Shown here: positions 15,504-24,259 of the stretch, one piece after another
How the letters are laid out: every line of letters starts with the position of its first letter
Position numbering within the stretch: position 1 is the first letter of the stretch
NCBI RefSeq assembly: GCF_023499215.1
Contig: NZ_JAKHSK010000042.1
Coordinates: forward strand, 1-35,329
Reading direction: 5' to 3'
From: Zunongwangia pacifica
GTDB taxonomy: Bacteria > Bacteroidota > Bacteroidia > Flavobacteriales > Flavobacteriaceae
DNA: 35,329 nt
Notes under the pieces: generated by a model
Seen by the model: only the letters and a program-made list of their open reading frames with translations
Databases searched by the model: none
What the model was told of the DNA's origin: nothing
Program-made: the position numbers and the translations under genes

Positions 15504-16400
15504 TTACTTTCTAAAATTGCCCGGAGTAGCATCTGATGCTTTTTTAAAAAATTTGATAAAATAAGAAGGATCTTCGAAGCCCAGACTCCAGGAAATTTCA
15601 GCAATATTCCAGCTGGTATGTTTTAAAAGCGCCCTTGCTTCTATAGCAATACGTTGGTTAATAACTTGCGAAGTCGTTTTACCTGTAGTTTCTTTTAATA
15701 CCCGATTTAGATGATTTGCGTGGATATTTAAGTGATACGCAAATTCCCCAGCACTTTTTAATTTTATTTGCTGAAGTGGATTTTCAATAGGAAATTGCCG
15801 CTCCAGCAATTCCATAAATAAAGAGGTAATTCTATCTGAAGCTTTCGATTCGGTTTTATTCTTCTGAAGGCTTGCCGGTTGTAATTTTAAGGCTTCGTGA
15901 ATAAGTTCAAAAACCAAATTCCGCAATAGATCATACTTATAATCATAAACCGAGGCAATTTCTGAAAACATCTTTTCATAAATAGCCAATATTCGTTTAA
16001 AATCGGTCTCATTTAAAGACAAGATTGGTGTACCGCTACTTTGGAAGATGGGATAGTCCTTAAAGTTTCCAAAGCCATTCATAAAATCTTCAGTAAAAAC
16101 ACAAAAAGCGCCTGTTTTATCTTCATAAAGCGGTTCCCAATTGTACGGCACCTGTGGATTGGCCACCAAAAGCATATTCTCTTCAACCTTAAGTGTTTTA
16201 TCGGCATAATGCACCACATTTTCACCAGAGATCAGACTAATTTTATAGTAATCCTTCCGGCTATATGGCATCGCTTTGGTGGTCCCAAAATAATCCCTCA
16301 ACCTAAACACATTAAATTGCCCCGTTTTTCGTAGAATATCGCCAGGAAGTTCCCCCATCTTTTTTCGGTAAAAATCCTCTAAACCCATTGTCTTTTCCAT
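15504..16400 (-). CDS. AraC family transcriptional regulator
   Basis: A DNA-binding regulator with an N-terminal cupin-like sensor domain (YYKISLISGENVVHYADKTL, then LLVANPQVPYNWEPL) and a C-terminal double helix-turn-helix (GEFAYHLNIHANHLNRVLKE to IAEISWSLGFEDPSYFIKFF). The frame can be extended to 16523, but the added 40 residues are unlike the family; ATGs at 16403, 16400 and 16388 are candidates and I chose 16400. It lies downstream of an SDR gene on the same strand, its likely target or partner. The effector is unknown. Confidence 0.9.
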   Translation of the reverse strand: MEKTMGLEDFYRKKMGELPGDILRKTGQFNVFRLRDYFGTTKAMPYSRKDYYKISLISGENVVHYADKTLKVEENMLLVANPQVPYNWEPLYEDKTGAFCVFTEDFMNGFGNFKDYPIFQSSGTPILSLNETDFKRILAIYEKMFSEIASVYDYKYDLLRNLVFELIHEALKLQPASLQKNKTESKASDRITSLFMELLERQFPIENPLQQIKLKSAGEFAYHLNIHANHLNRVLKETTGKTTSQVINQRIAIEARALLKHTSWNIAEISWSLGFEDPSYFIKFFKKASDATPGNFRK

Positions 16401-16567
16401 CATACTAAAGATAAAGATTTGCAAAAAGAATTCCGCAGCTAAGACTACGGAATCCCCTATAAATTTTCCACCATCAACAACCCTTTGGTGAACCCATGAG
16501 TTCTTCAACCTAAACAGATTCACCGATTTCGAGGCAAACCTGGGGGAATTAATTCCTCATTGATGGA

Positions 16568-17332
16568 TTAAATATTTTGCCCGCCAGAAACCTCGATACG
16601 TTGGGCGTTTATCCACTTCGCATCTTCTGTACATAAAAAGGCCACCACACCACCTATATCACTTGCCTGTCCCACACGATCTAGCGCGATAGATTGTTTA
16701 ACATGATCGTTTACCTGTTTATTATCACGCACCAAACCACCACCAAAATCGGTTTCAATCGCCCCCGGTGCCACGGCGTTTACTCTAATCCCGCGATTAC
16801 CAAATTCTTTAGCCTCGTATCTGGTTAAAGATTCTATTCCAGCTTTTAGGGCTCCATAAACGCCGTAACCCGGCATCGTAAACCTGGCCAACCCAGAACT
16901 AATATTTACAATCCCGCCGCCATCATTTAAAACATCGAGCAATTTTTGGGTTAAAAAGAAGACCCCCTTAAAATGAATATTGGTTAAAAGATCGAAAGTT
17001 TCTTCAGAAGTTTTGGCGATTGGCTCGTTAATTCCTATCCCGGCATTATTAATCAGAAAATCGAAATTTTCAGCATCGAATTCAGATTTTAAAGTTTGCT
17101 GAAGATTCCTTTTAAATTCATCGAAACCTGAAATAGTTGCGGTATCCAACTGAAGCGCCACAGCCTTCTGCCCAGTTTTCTTAATTTCGGCAACAACTTT
17201 TTCAGCTTCTTCTTTTTTACTGTGGTACGTAATCACCACACCCAGTCCTTTTGTGGCTGTTTTTAAAGCCATATCTTTCCCAAGACCGCGGCTTCCTCCT
17301 GTAATCAAAGCAATTTTTCTCCCTGTATTCAT
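16568..17332 (-). CDS. SDR family NAD(P)-dependent oxidoreductase
   Basis: A classical short-chain dehydrogenase of 254 residues. The cofactor loop is ITGGSRGLGKDMAL, followed by NNAGIG and the active site Ser (VNISSGLARF) with YGALK as the Tyr-x3-Lys pair. The C-terminus CTEDAKWINAQRIEVSGGQNI is standard for the family. Its nearest functional class is 3-oxoacyl reductase or glucose dehydrogenase-like enzymes; the substrate cannot be read from sequence. The AraC regulator follows on the same strand, suggesting local control. Confidence 0.92.
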   Translation of the reverse strand: MNTGRKIALITGGSRGLGKDMALKTATKGLGVVITYHSKKEEAEKVVAEIKKTGQKAVALQLDTATISGFDEFKRNLQQTLKSEFDAENFDFLINNAGIGINEPIAKTSEETFDLLTNIHFKGVFFLTQKLLDVLNDGGGIVNISSGLARFTMPGYGVYGALKAGIESLTRYEAKEFGNRGIRVNAVAPGAIETDFGGGLVRDNKQVNDHVKQSIALDRVGQASDIGGVVAFLCTEDAKWINAQRIEVSGGQNI

Positions 17333-17357
17333 CGTTTTTGGTTTTTAAATTCCATGA

Positions 17358-17365
17358 CAAAATTA
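17358..17365 (-). promoter_or_regulatory. -7 promoter box of the SDR gene
   Basis: TAATTTTG on the minus strand matches TAnnTTTG; the -33 region is weak. Predicted start near 17351 gives a leader of about 20 nt before the ATG at 17332. Confidence 0.45.
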
Positions 17366-17428
17366 GATAAGGAAGTCGCTGAAATTTAGAAGGGATCAAA
17401 CCAAAAATGGTAGTATTCAAACAACAAA

Positions 17429-17464
17429 AAAATGCCTGAAGATTTTTTCAATTTCAGGCATTTT
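17429..17464 (-). terminator. Intrinsic terminator after the TonB-dependent receptor
   Basis: AAAATGCCTGAA (17429-17440) and TTCAGGCATTTT (17453-17464) form a perfect 12-bp stem with a 12-nt loop, followed on the minus strand by a U-rich run. It separates the receptor transcript from the downstream SDR gene. Confidence 0.8.
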
Positions 17465-17488
17465 AGAACTAAAATAAATCAGACAAAT

Positions 17489-19846
17489 TTAAAATCTTAA
17501 GGTAATCCCGGCTAGAAAATTTGTAGTGGCCTGCGGATAGTATCCTGCACCCCAAGCGGGATCAAAATATCCGTTAGACACGTATTTCTCATCAAAAACA
17601 TTATTTACCAAGCCTGTAAAAACCACTTCTTTGAATAGTGGAGCGGTTTTCCAGAGATATTGCACATTAAAATCGTTTACAAAATATGAATCCAGTTTAG
17701 ATTCTTCTAACTGTAGGTTACTCATATATTGCTCCCCTACATATTTACTTAAAAAGTTTAACTGCAGATTTTTAACCGGTGAAACCCTTATCATATTACC
17801 GGCCACAATATTTGGAGAAAATGAGATCTTGGTATCTCCAAAATTTTGCTGTTCGCCATCAAAAACTGCTACAAAATCTTTATTTCTATTTCGGCTTATC
17901 GCAATATTGGGTCTTAAACTTAACCAGTTATTTACCCAGATCGTAGCGTCTACCTCTACTCCTAATCGGTAACTTTCTCCGCTGTTTTTTCTAATCGCAG
18001 CTCCTTCTTCGTCAATTTCTCCCGAAAGTACCAGTTGATCTTTATAATCCATAAAATAAAGGTTGGTATTTATTTGGGTTTTCCCGGCATTAAATCGCCA
18101 TCCTAATTCGTAATCGACCAATTGCTCTTCGGTGGGAGCGACCTCATCGTTTTCAAAAGCATCTTCATAATCAGATCGTGACGGTTCACGGTGCGCCACA
18201 GCTACAGATCCATAAAGCTGATTTTGCTCATTAAACTGATAGGTAAATCCTCCTTTAGGATTAAAGAAATCGAAATTAGCATCGATAGGAAAATTATCCA
18301 CCTGCTGGGTTGGCCCATCACCTTCGTAATTAATAGTTCTTAATTGTAAATCCCCGTACACCGCAAACTTATTGGTGATAGAAACCGTAGCTTTTGTATA
18401 AATATTAAAATCTGTTTTTACCGCATTGTTTTTATAAAATGGCTCGTAAGGATCGTTATTATGCGCAAACCTGGTATAAATTACTTCTCCAAAATGATCA
18501 CCATCGTAGCGGTTCCAACCACCACCAACAATGGCATCTACAGATCTATTTTGATAGTTTAAACTAAAAGTGGTTCCATAAAAATGATTATCCAGCCAGC
18601 TGGTATTTACAAGATCAGATGTGGTAATTTCTTCCCCATTAGAGATAAAAGGCTCTAAGCCAAAGTTGGTTAAAACTTTATTCACCTCATATTCTTCATA
18701 ATAGCCTCTTCCGTAGGTATAATGCAATGCAAAATTAGACGACCAGTTTTTATCGTAAGTTTGATTCCATAACAACTGGTAGTGATCCTGTTGGTAATTA
18801 TCGGTTTGATTATCGTAATATTTTACATTGCCATCTTCATCGGTATACTCACCTGCAGGGTTGTAGGTCCTGTCACTTTCTAAAGTTGCGGCATCAATAC
18901 CATACCAGGCCTGATAGGTTTTTTCTTTTCCGCCAAACATAAGGGCCTTTACCAAAGTTCCTCCATCAACATAGCTTCCCTGTAAAAAATAGGATTTAAG
19001 CTCAGATGCCGCTCTATCGATATACCCATCACTTTTGATTAATGAAGCACGCCCGGCAAACTCCCAGTGATTATTAAATAAACCGGTACTGAATTTAGCC
19101 GTATGTTTGTGCGTATTATTAGAACCGTAAGTATTGGCAACTTCAGCTGAGGCTTCTTCATTAAATCTATCGGTTAAAATATTGATACTGGCTCCAAAAG
19201 CACCGGCACCATTGGTAGATGTCCCTACCCCGCGCTGCAACTGAATATTCTCTGTAGAGGAGGCAAAATCGCCTAAGTTTACCCAGAACGTTCCCTGACT
19301 TTCAGCATCATTATAAGGCACACCATTTATCGTCACATTTGTTCGGGTCGCGTCACTACCTCGTACCCTGATTCCGCTATAGCCAATTCCGTTTCCGGCA
19401 TCTGTGGTGGTGACTACAGAGGGCAGGTAATTCATCAATGTTGGAATATCCTGACCAAGATTTCGCTCCCCAATCTCTTCATTGGTTAAATTACTATAGG
19501 TAATTGGGGAATCTGCATCTACCCTAACCGATTGCAAGAACACTTCATCAAGAGCTTCTTCCAAACCACTGAGGTCTACGTCTAATACCTGATCTGAAGT
19601 TAGATTGATTTCAAAAGATTTTCGGTTCCCATACACAAACTGAATAATATGTTTCCCTTCCTCTAAAGTAAGTTTGTAGTTACCGGAATCATCTGTAAGT
19701 GTTCCCGAATTTTTAGTAGTGGTATAAACCGAAACTCCGCTTAAAGGCTTCCCTTCTCGGGTTACTGTTCCTGTAAGTTGATACTGCTGTGCCATCACTG
19801 CATATCCCGAGAGCACCATTAAAAAACTGAATAATATGTTTTTCAT
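17489..19846 (-). CDS. TonB-dependent outer-membrane receptor, probable thiamin/precursor uptake
   Basis: A 785-residue outer-membrane active transporter. A signal peptide (cleavage after VMAQ) leads into a carboxypeptidase-regulatory-like domain (residues about 21-95). The plug follows, with IRVRGSDATRTNVTINGVPYNDAESQ split by one stretch, and GVGTSTNGAGAFGASINILT. The beta-barrel ends with the classic C-terminal phenylalanine (FLAGITLRF). The substrate is inferred from the TPP riboswitch and attenuator directly upstream: THI-element control of TonB receptors is known in Bacteroidetes and points to thiamin, thiamin phosphate or a pyrimidine/thiazole precursor. No inner-membrane transporter is adjacent; the nearest candidate is the PnuC-family gene at 27.6 kb. 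Confidence 0.92.
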   Translation of the reverse strand: MKNILFSFLMVLSGYAVMAQQYQLTGTVTREGKPLSGVSVYTTTKNSGTLTDDSGNYKLTLEEGKHIIQFVYGNRKSFEINLTSDQVLDVDLSGLEEALDEVFLQSVRVDADSPITYSNLTNEEIGERNLGQDIPTLMNYLPSVVTTTDAGNGIGYSGIRVRGSDATRTNVTINGVPYNDAESQGTFWVNLGDFASSTENIQLQRGVGTSTNGAGAFGASINILTDRFNEEASAEVANTYGSNNTHKHTAKFSTGLFNNHWEFAGRASLIKSDGYIDRAASELKSYFLQGSYVDGGTLVKALMFGGKEKTYQAWYGIDAATLESDRTYNPAGEYTDEDGNVKYYDNQTDNYQQDHYQLLWNQTYDKNWSSNFALHYTYGRGYYEEYEVNKVLTNFGLEPFISNGEEITTSDLVNTSWLDNHFYGTTFSLNYQNRSVDAIVGGGWNRYDGDHFGEVIYTRFAHNNDPYEPFYKNNAVKTDFNIYTKATVSITNKFAVYGDLQLRTINYEGDGPTQQVDNFPIDANFDFFNPKGGFTYQFNEQNQLYGSVAVAHREPSRSDYEDAFENDEVAPTEEQLVDYELGWRFNAGKTQINTNLYFMDYKDQLVLSGEIDEEGAAIRKNSGESYRLGVEVDATIWVNNWLSLRPNIAISRNRNKDFVAVFDGEQQNFGDTKISFSPNIVAGNMIRVSPVKNLQLNFLSKYVGEQYMSNLQLEESKLDSYFVNDFNVQYLWKTAPLFKEVVFTGLVNNVFDEKYVSNGYFDPAWGAGYYPQATTNFLAGITLRF

Positions 19847-19898
19847 TCGTAAAAAAATTACGAATAAAAGGGGCCATTATTCCATTAAAAATTTGGTT

Positions 19899-19949
19899 AA
19901 AAAATAAATCCTGAATTTCTTCAATTTTTAATTTTGAAGCATATTCAGG
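19899..19949 (-). terminator. Attenuator terminator between TPP riboswitch and receptor gene
   Basis: CCTGAAT (19910-19916) pairs with ATTCAGG (19943-19949), and inside it CTTCAA (19919-19924) pairs with TTGAAG (19934-19939). On the minus strand the stem is followed by ATTTATTTTTT (19909-19899). It lies downstream of the aptamer and before the receptor ATG at 19846, so it is the likely expression platform. Confidence 0.7.
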
Positions 19950-19974
19950 AGTGCTGTAGTGCGCTTTGCACGTT

Positions 19975-20040
19975 ATCCCTTGGCAGCATTACCCGCCCAG
20001 GTTCATTGGGTATAATCTCAGCCCGAAGGGCACCCCTTAT
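19975..20040 (-). promoter_or_regulatory. TPP (THI-element) riboswitch
   Basis: The minus strand reads GGGGTGCCCTTCGGGCTGAG, then ATTATACCC, then GAACCTG and GGGTAATGCTGCCAAGGGA. This matches the conserved THI box: GGGGTGC, CTGAGAxxATACCC, GAACCTGAxCxGGxTAATxCCxGCGxAGGGA. It senses thiamin diphosphate and normally switches genes off when the cofactor is abundant. It directly precedes the TonB-dependent receptor. Confidence 0.95.
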
Positions 20041-20051
20041 GAGATTTGCTG

Positions 20052-20059
20052 CAAATGTA
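20052..20059 (-). promoter_or_regulatory. -7 promoter box of the riboswitch-receptor transcript
   Basis: TACATTTG (20059-20052 on the minus strand) matches TAnnTTTG, with TTG about 22 bp upstream. Transcription would begin near 20045, immediately before the aptamer P1 helix, as expected. Confidence 0.6.
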
Positions 20060-20087
20060 GAAAGCTTTTTTTGATTATGAACAATTA

Positions 20088-20116
20088 TTGCAATTGATTC
20101 AAATGGTTTATTTTTG
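20088..20116 (+). promoter_or_regulatory. Promoter of the hybrid histidine kinase gene
   Basis: TTG (20088-20090), an 18-bp spacer and TATTTTTG (20109-20116) match the Bacteroidetes consensus. The predicted start near 20123 leaves a leader of about 10 nt. It is divergent from the riboswitch promoter. Confidence 0.55.
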
Positions 20117-20132
20117 AAAATCACTAAAAACT

Positions 20133-22580
20133 ATGCAAAACACTAAAAGATCGATCACCCTAAAGGTTGTTGCCGGTTACCTGCTTATCGCAGCTCTGGT
20201 AGTTGTTGCCGTTTGGTTTATTTATAATCGGGTGGTGATCTTTAGCAATATGGCGCAAAGCAACAGCAGCAATAATGAACAGCTTTTTTTAGTGAGTGAA
20301 ATTACCAGCGATTTATACGAAACTGAAAATGTTAGCCGAAGATTAATCCAAACCGGCACTAAAGAAGACATTGTTTTGTACCAGGCACAACTGGATTCTA
20401 TTAAAATGAATTTAGTGGAATTGGACAAACAATATGTCGAAAATCAACTACACACCGAACTTGACAGTATTTATAAACTTTTAGACCTTAAAACCAAAAA
20501 CCTTGAAGCTTTAATCGATCTACGGGAAAAAGAACGAAACACCAATTACTATAAACAGGTAATGGAAGAACTTAACCGGGTTAACGAAAGTTTTGAATCT
20601 AACCAGGGTTACGACGACAGATTTAATGATTTAGAGCCCTATCAAAAGAGAGTGCTGGTAAAATGGTTGGAGTATGCCCGGGCAGACAATGCAAAATCCT
20701 TAACCAACCAAACGGCAGATTCTCTGGTAAACTCTGTAAAAAAGGTTTTAAACGATTTCCAAAAAGCCAATATTAAGTTTAGAAATACAATTCTTGAAAA
20801 AGAAAACGATTTGCTGGACAATGATATGGTCCTTAACCAACAGCTTCGAAAAATCCTGGCCAATATTGAAAAAGATGAGCGCGAAGCTTCTTTAGAACGG
20901 ACTGAAAAAGCCCAGAAAACTTTAGAAGATACCGTTTTAATCATTATGATATCGGGGATTGTTTGCGTTATTGTGATTTTATTGTTTTTGATGCTTATTA
21001 TTCGTGATGTGGGCCGAAGCCAGCAATATCGTATGGAATTAGAGGAAGCTAAAAATTTTGCCGAGACCCTTTTAAAGCGCAGGGAACAACTTATGGCTGC
21101 CATCACGCACGATTTAAGATCACCCTTAAATACCGTAATTGGCTATTCTGAATTGATGAACAAAACGCAGCTGGGCAGTAAACAGCGGCACTACCTTAGC
21201 CAGATTAATAAATCTTCAGATTTTATCCTTCATTTGGTAAACGACTTGTTGGATTTATCGAAACTTGAAGCTGGTAAAATGCTGGTTGAAAATTTACCCT
21301 TCAACCCTAAAAAACTTATTACCGATACCGTACAGAATAACATTCCTGCCAGTTTAAATAAAGATCTTGAGGTGATCATTAACATTTCTGAAGAAGCAGA
21401 TGCACAATACCTCAGTGACCCTTTCAGGATAAAACAGATTATCGCCAACCTGGTTACCAATGCTTTTAAATTTACCGAAAAAGGTGAAATCATAGTCTCG
21501 GCTGAAATTCAGTCGAAAACAAAAGAATTACAAGATCTCATCATTAAAGTAAAAGATACCGGGATCGGAATTTCTAAGGAAAAGCAAGATATTATTTTCG
21601 AAGAATTTAGTCAGGAAAACAGCGGCATCGAAAAAAAATACGGTGGCACGGGACTAGGTCTTACCATCACAAAAAGCCTTACTTCTTTACTAAAAGGAGA
21701 AATTAGTTTGCACAGTGAACAGGGCAAAGGAAGTGAATTTACCATAACCATCCCGGTACAGGAATCTAAAAATACAAAGAAACCGGTAACGGAAGAGGAA
21801 CTAAATCGTAATGAAAAAACGGCTAATATCGATTTTGGAAACAAAAAGGTGCTGGTTGTTGATGATGAACCTGCCCAATTGGCACTAACTTTAGAATTCC
21901 TAAAAAGCCATCATCTTAAATTCGACACAGCTGAAAATGGGAAAAAAGCCATGGCGCTTTTAGACGAAAATCGATACGATTTAATTCTTACCGATATCCA
22001 AATGCCCATTATGGACGGTTTCCAATTAATGAATACCATAAAAAAAGACGAAAACCTGAATAACACTCCGGTTATTGCTTTATCTGGCCGTACAGACATG
22101 AAAGATGAAGTATATACTCTTACCGGCTTTGCGGCAAAACTTACCAAACCTTTTAAACCCAAAGATCTATTACTTAAAATAAGCGAAGTGTTTAATATTG
22201 AAGCACCAATTGTAGAAAAACCGGATGCTCCAAAAGATGATTTTGTACCTCAGCAAAACAAATTTTATAATCTTGAGGATATTTATATGTTTTCTGGGGA
22301 AGACAAAGAAGCCATGTACATTATTATTAAAGCATTTTTAGAAAGCTCCGAAGAAAATATTGCGAAGATAAAATCCCATAAAAAAGAAAACAATTATGAC
22401 GCTATTGGGCAAATAGCGCATAAAATGTTACCCATGCTTAAACAAATGAAGATTATGCCGGTAATTCCCGTTTTAGAACGACTGGAAAAGAAAGCAGCAG
22501 TATCTAATGCCGAAATTGATCAATTAATACAGCAATTAGAAAAGGTATTACAAGAACTGGAAAACGAGGTTACAGTTTAA
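20133..22580 (+). CDS. Hybrid sensor histidine kinase with receiver and Hpt domains
   Basis: An 815-residue membrane phosphorelay kinase. TM1 is near residues 12-31, then comes a long helical periplasmic sensor (about 32-268, CHASE3-like in appearance), then TM2 near 270-292. HisKA has His326 in MAAITHDLRSPLNTVIGY. HATPase_c includes NLVTNAFKFTEKG, DTGIGIS and GGTGLGLTITKSL. A receiver domain follows with phospho-acceptor Asp621 (LTDIQMP). The C-terminal helical Hpt-like domain has His763 in IAHKMLPMLKQM. A full His-Asp-His relay in one chain implies a separate final response regulator. The obvious partner is the NtrC-type regulator convergent with it; the two genes overlap by 11 nt. Confidence 0.93.
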   Translation: MQNTKRSITLKVVAGYLLIAALVVVAVWFIYNRVVIFSNMAQSNSSNNEQLFLVSEITSDLYETENVSRRLIQTGTKEDIVLYQAQLDSIKMNLVELDKQYVENQLHTELDSIYKLLDLKTKNLEALIDLREKERNTNYYKQVMEELNRVNESFESNQGYDDRFNDLEPYQKRVLVKWLEYARADNAKSLTNQTADSLVNSVKKVLNDFQKANIKFRNTILEKENDLLDNDMVLNQQLRKILANIEKDEREASLERTEKAQKTLEDTVLIIMISGIVCVIVILLFLMLIIRDVGRSQQYRMELEEAKNFAETLLKRREQLMAAITHDLRSPLNTVIGYSELMNKTQLGSKQRHYLSQINKSSDFILHLVNDLLDLSKLEAGKMLVENLPFNPKKLITDTVQNNIPASLNKDLEVIINISEEADAQYLSDPFRIKQIIANLVTNAFKFTEKGEIIVSAEIQSKTKELQDLIIKVKDTGIGISKEKQDIIFEEFSQENSGIEKKYGGTGLGLTITKSLTSLLKGEISLHSEQGKGSEFTITIPVQESKNTKKPVTEEELNRNEKTANIDFGNKKVLVVDDEPAQLALTLEFLKSHHLKFDTAENGKKAMALLDENRYDLILTDIQMPIMDGFQLMNTIKKDENLNNTPVIALSGRTDMKDEVYTLTGFAAKLTKPFKPKDLLLKISEVFNIEAPIVEKPDAPKDDFVPQQNKFYNLEDIYMFSGEDKEAMYIIIKAFLESSEENIAKIKSHKKENNYDAIGQIAHKMLPMLKQMKIMPVIPVLERLEKKAAVSNAEIDQLIQQLEKVLQELENEVTV

Positions 22581-23916
22581 TATCGTATTGTTTAAGCTTA
22601 TTGTAAAGCGTTTTACGATCTATAGATAACATTCTGGCCGCTTTACTTTTATTCCCTCCTGTTTTCTCTAAGGCTTCCAGGATTAATTTCTCTTCGTTCT
22701 TGTTTTTAAAAAGTCCGTAATCCTCTTCCCGCTTCTCGGCAGTAGCAATCTCGTGCGGTAAAACTTTCATTGGGATTAACTTATCCTGAGTAAGTAATAC
22801 GGCTCGCTTGACCATATTTTTAAGCTCACGTAAATTTCCCGGCCAGGAGTAATTTTTAAAAGCTTCTACAGCATCGTCTGTAAACCCAACCACTTCTTTC
22901 TCTAACTCGGTATTAGCTTCTTCTAAGAAATGATCTGCAAAAAGCATAAGATCTTCTTTGCGATCTTTTAAAGACGGAACTTTTATCGAAAATTCATTTA
23001 GGCGATGATAAAGGTCTTCCCTAAACTCACCGTCTTTTACGGCCTGTGAAAGATCTTCGTTGGTTGCTGTAACCACTCGTATATCAACTTCTATTTCTTT
23101 ATTGCTCCCTACAGGTTTAATTCGGCGTTCCTGCAAGGCTCTTAATAATTGTACCTGTAGCTCATAACTAAGGTTTCCTATTTCATCAAGAAATAATGTC
23201 CCTCCATTTGCCGCTTTAAAATGACCTATTTTATCATTAATAGCTCCCGTAAATGAGCCTTTTATATGACCAAAAAATTCACTGGAAGCAATCTCTTTAG
23301 GAATTGCCCCACAATCTACCGCTATAAAAGGAGCATCTTTACGCTTGCTTTGGTGATGAATGCTTTTAGCCACATTCTCCTTTCCGGTACCGCTCTCACC
23401 GGTAATTAAAACCGACATATTGGTTGGAGCTACAAGCTCTATATAATCATTCAGTTTACGGGAAGCATCACTAACTCCTTTAATATATTGTGCACTGGGA
23501 TCGGCTTTTTCCTTACTTCTGGCAACTTTATTTTGAGGTGCTTTTTGTTCAACAACCTCAGTATTTAAAGCATTCTCTATAGTTTGTAAAATAGATTCGG
23601 GTCTAAACGGTTTACTCACATAATCAAAAGCACCATCTTTCATCGCTTGTACTGCCATACTAATTTCCGCATAGCTAGTCATCACAATAACCTGAGTCGT
23701 AGGATTATTAGATTTCACTTCTTTTAATATATCCAAACCGTCATTATCCGGAAGTCTTACATCGGTAAGAACAAGATTAAATTCTGATGTAGTTATTAAT
23801 TTTAATGCATCACCACCTGAAAAACAAAGCTCTGCGTCGTAACCTCTTTTAGAAAGAAATGTTTTAAGCATGGTACCGAAAGGAACGTCGTCTTCTACTA
23901 TGAGAATGTTTGGCAT
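22570..23916 (-). CDS. Sigma-54-dependent NtrC-family response regulator
   Basis: A 448-residue activator of sigma-54 RNA polymerase. Order: receiver domain with Asp52 (LTDVRLPDNDG); AAA+ domain with Walker A GESGTGKENVAKS, sigma-54 contact loop GSFTGA (variant of GAFTGA), Walker B GGTLFLDEIGNL and the arginine-finger region FREDLYHRLNEF; C-terminal Fis-type helix-turn-helix GGNKSKAARMLSIDRKTLYN. It is probably phosphorylated by the neighbouring hybrid kinase. Its targets are unknown, but two palindromes at 25155-25203 look like enhancer sites. A -7 box lies just upstream of the gene. Confidence 0.95.
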   Translation of the reverse strand: MPNILIVEDDVPFGTMLKTFLSKRGYDAELCFSGGDALKLITTSEFNLVLTDVRLPDNDGLDILKEVKSNNPTTQVIVMTSYAEISMAVQAMKDGAFDYVSKPFRPESILQTIENALNTEVVEQKAPQNKVARSKEKADPSAQYIKGVSDASRKLNDYIELVAPTNMSVLITGESGTGKENVAKSIHHQSKRKDAPFIAVDCGAIPKEIASSEFFGHIKGSFTGAINDKIGHFKAANGGTLFLDEIGNLSYELQVQLLRALQERRIKPVGSNKEIEVDIRVVTATNEDLSQAVKDGEFREDLYHRLNEFSIKVPSLKDRKEDLMLFADHFLEEANTELEKEVVGFTDDAVEAFKNYSWPGNLRELKNMVKRAVLLTQDKLIPMKVLPHEIATAEKREEDYGLFKNKNEEKLILEALEKTGGNKSKAARMLSIDRKTLYNKLKQYDIKL

Positions 23917-23940
23917 AATCTAATTTTAATAGAGAGGTCA

Positions 23941-23948
23941 CAAATTTA
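23941..23948 (-). promoter_or_regulatory. -7 promoter box of the response regulator gene
   Basis: TAAATTTG on the minus strand matches TAnnTTTG; the predicted start is near 23934, a leader of about 18 nt. Confidence 0.45.
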
Positions 23949-23985
23949 GGAAACAAATACCCAAATTCTTACAAATAAAATATAA

Positions 23986-24011
23986 AAAAGAGGCCGTAAA
24001 AGACCTCTTTT
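23986..24011 (-). terminator. Intrinsic terminator after the PepSY-like gene
   Basis: AAAAGAGG (23986-23993) and CCTCTTTT (24004-24011) form an 8-bp stem followed leftward by a T-rich run. It would end the leftward transcript of the gene at 24260-24607. The rest of 23917-24259 holds an imperfect inverted repeat (GTTAGTAGTATT near 24127 with AATACTTACTAAC near 24150) and no convincing gene. Confidence 0.65.
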
Positions 24012-24259
24012 AAATCTAAATTAGAATATAACCTAAAAGTTTACTCCCATTTTAAACGGTGGAACCGATTAGAAAAAAATCGCCAAATTTAATCAGTACT
24101 TTCTGGACTTTCTTATTTGTGTTAGTTAGTAGTATTAAGATTGCCCTAAAAATACTTACTAACCGGTTCTTTTTCCGTCGCCGCAAAGTTGGAATCTTTG
24201 TTTGCCGGCATCACTTTAACATTGTAAAAAAGTTACTTTCTCAATGAGTTAATTGAATG

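Noticed and set aside
24059-24247. 62-codon open frame in the gap beside the response regulator
   Set aside because: Composition is not protein-like, it has no family match that I can see, and it overlaps an imperfect inverted repeat.
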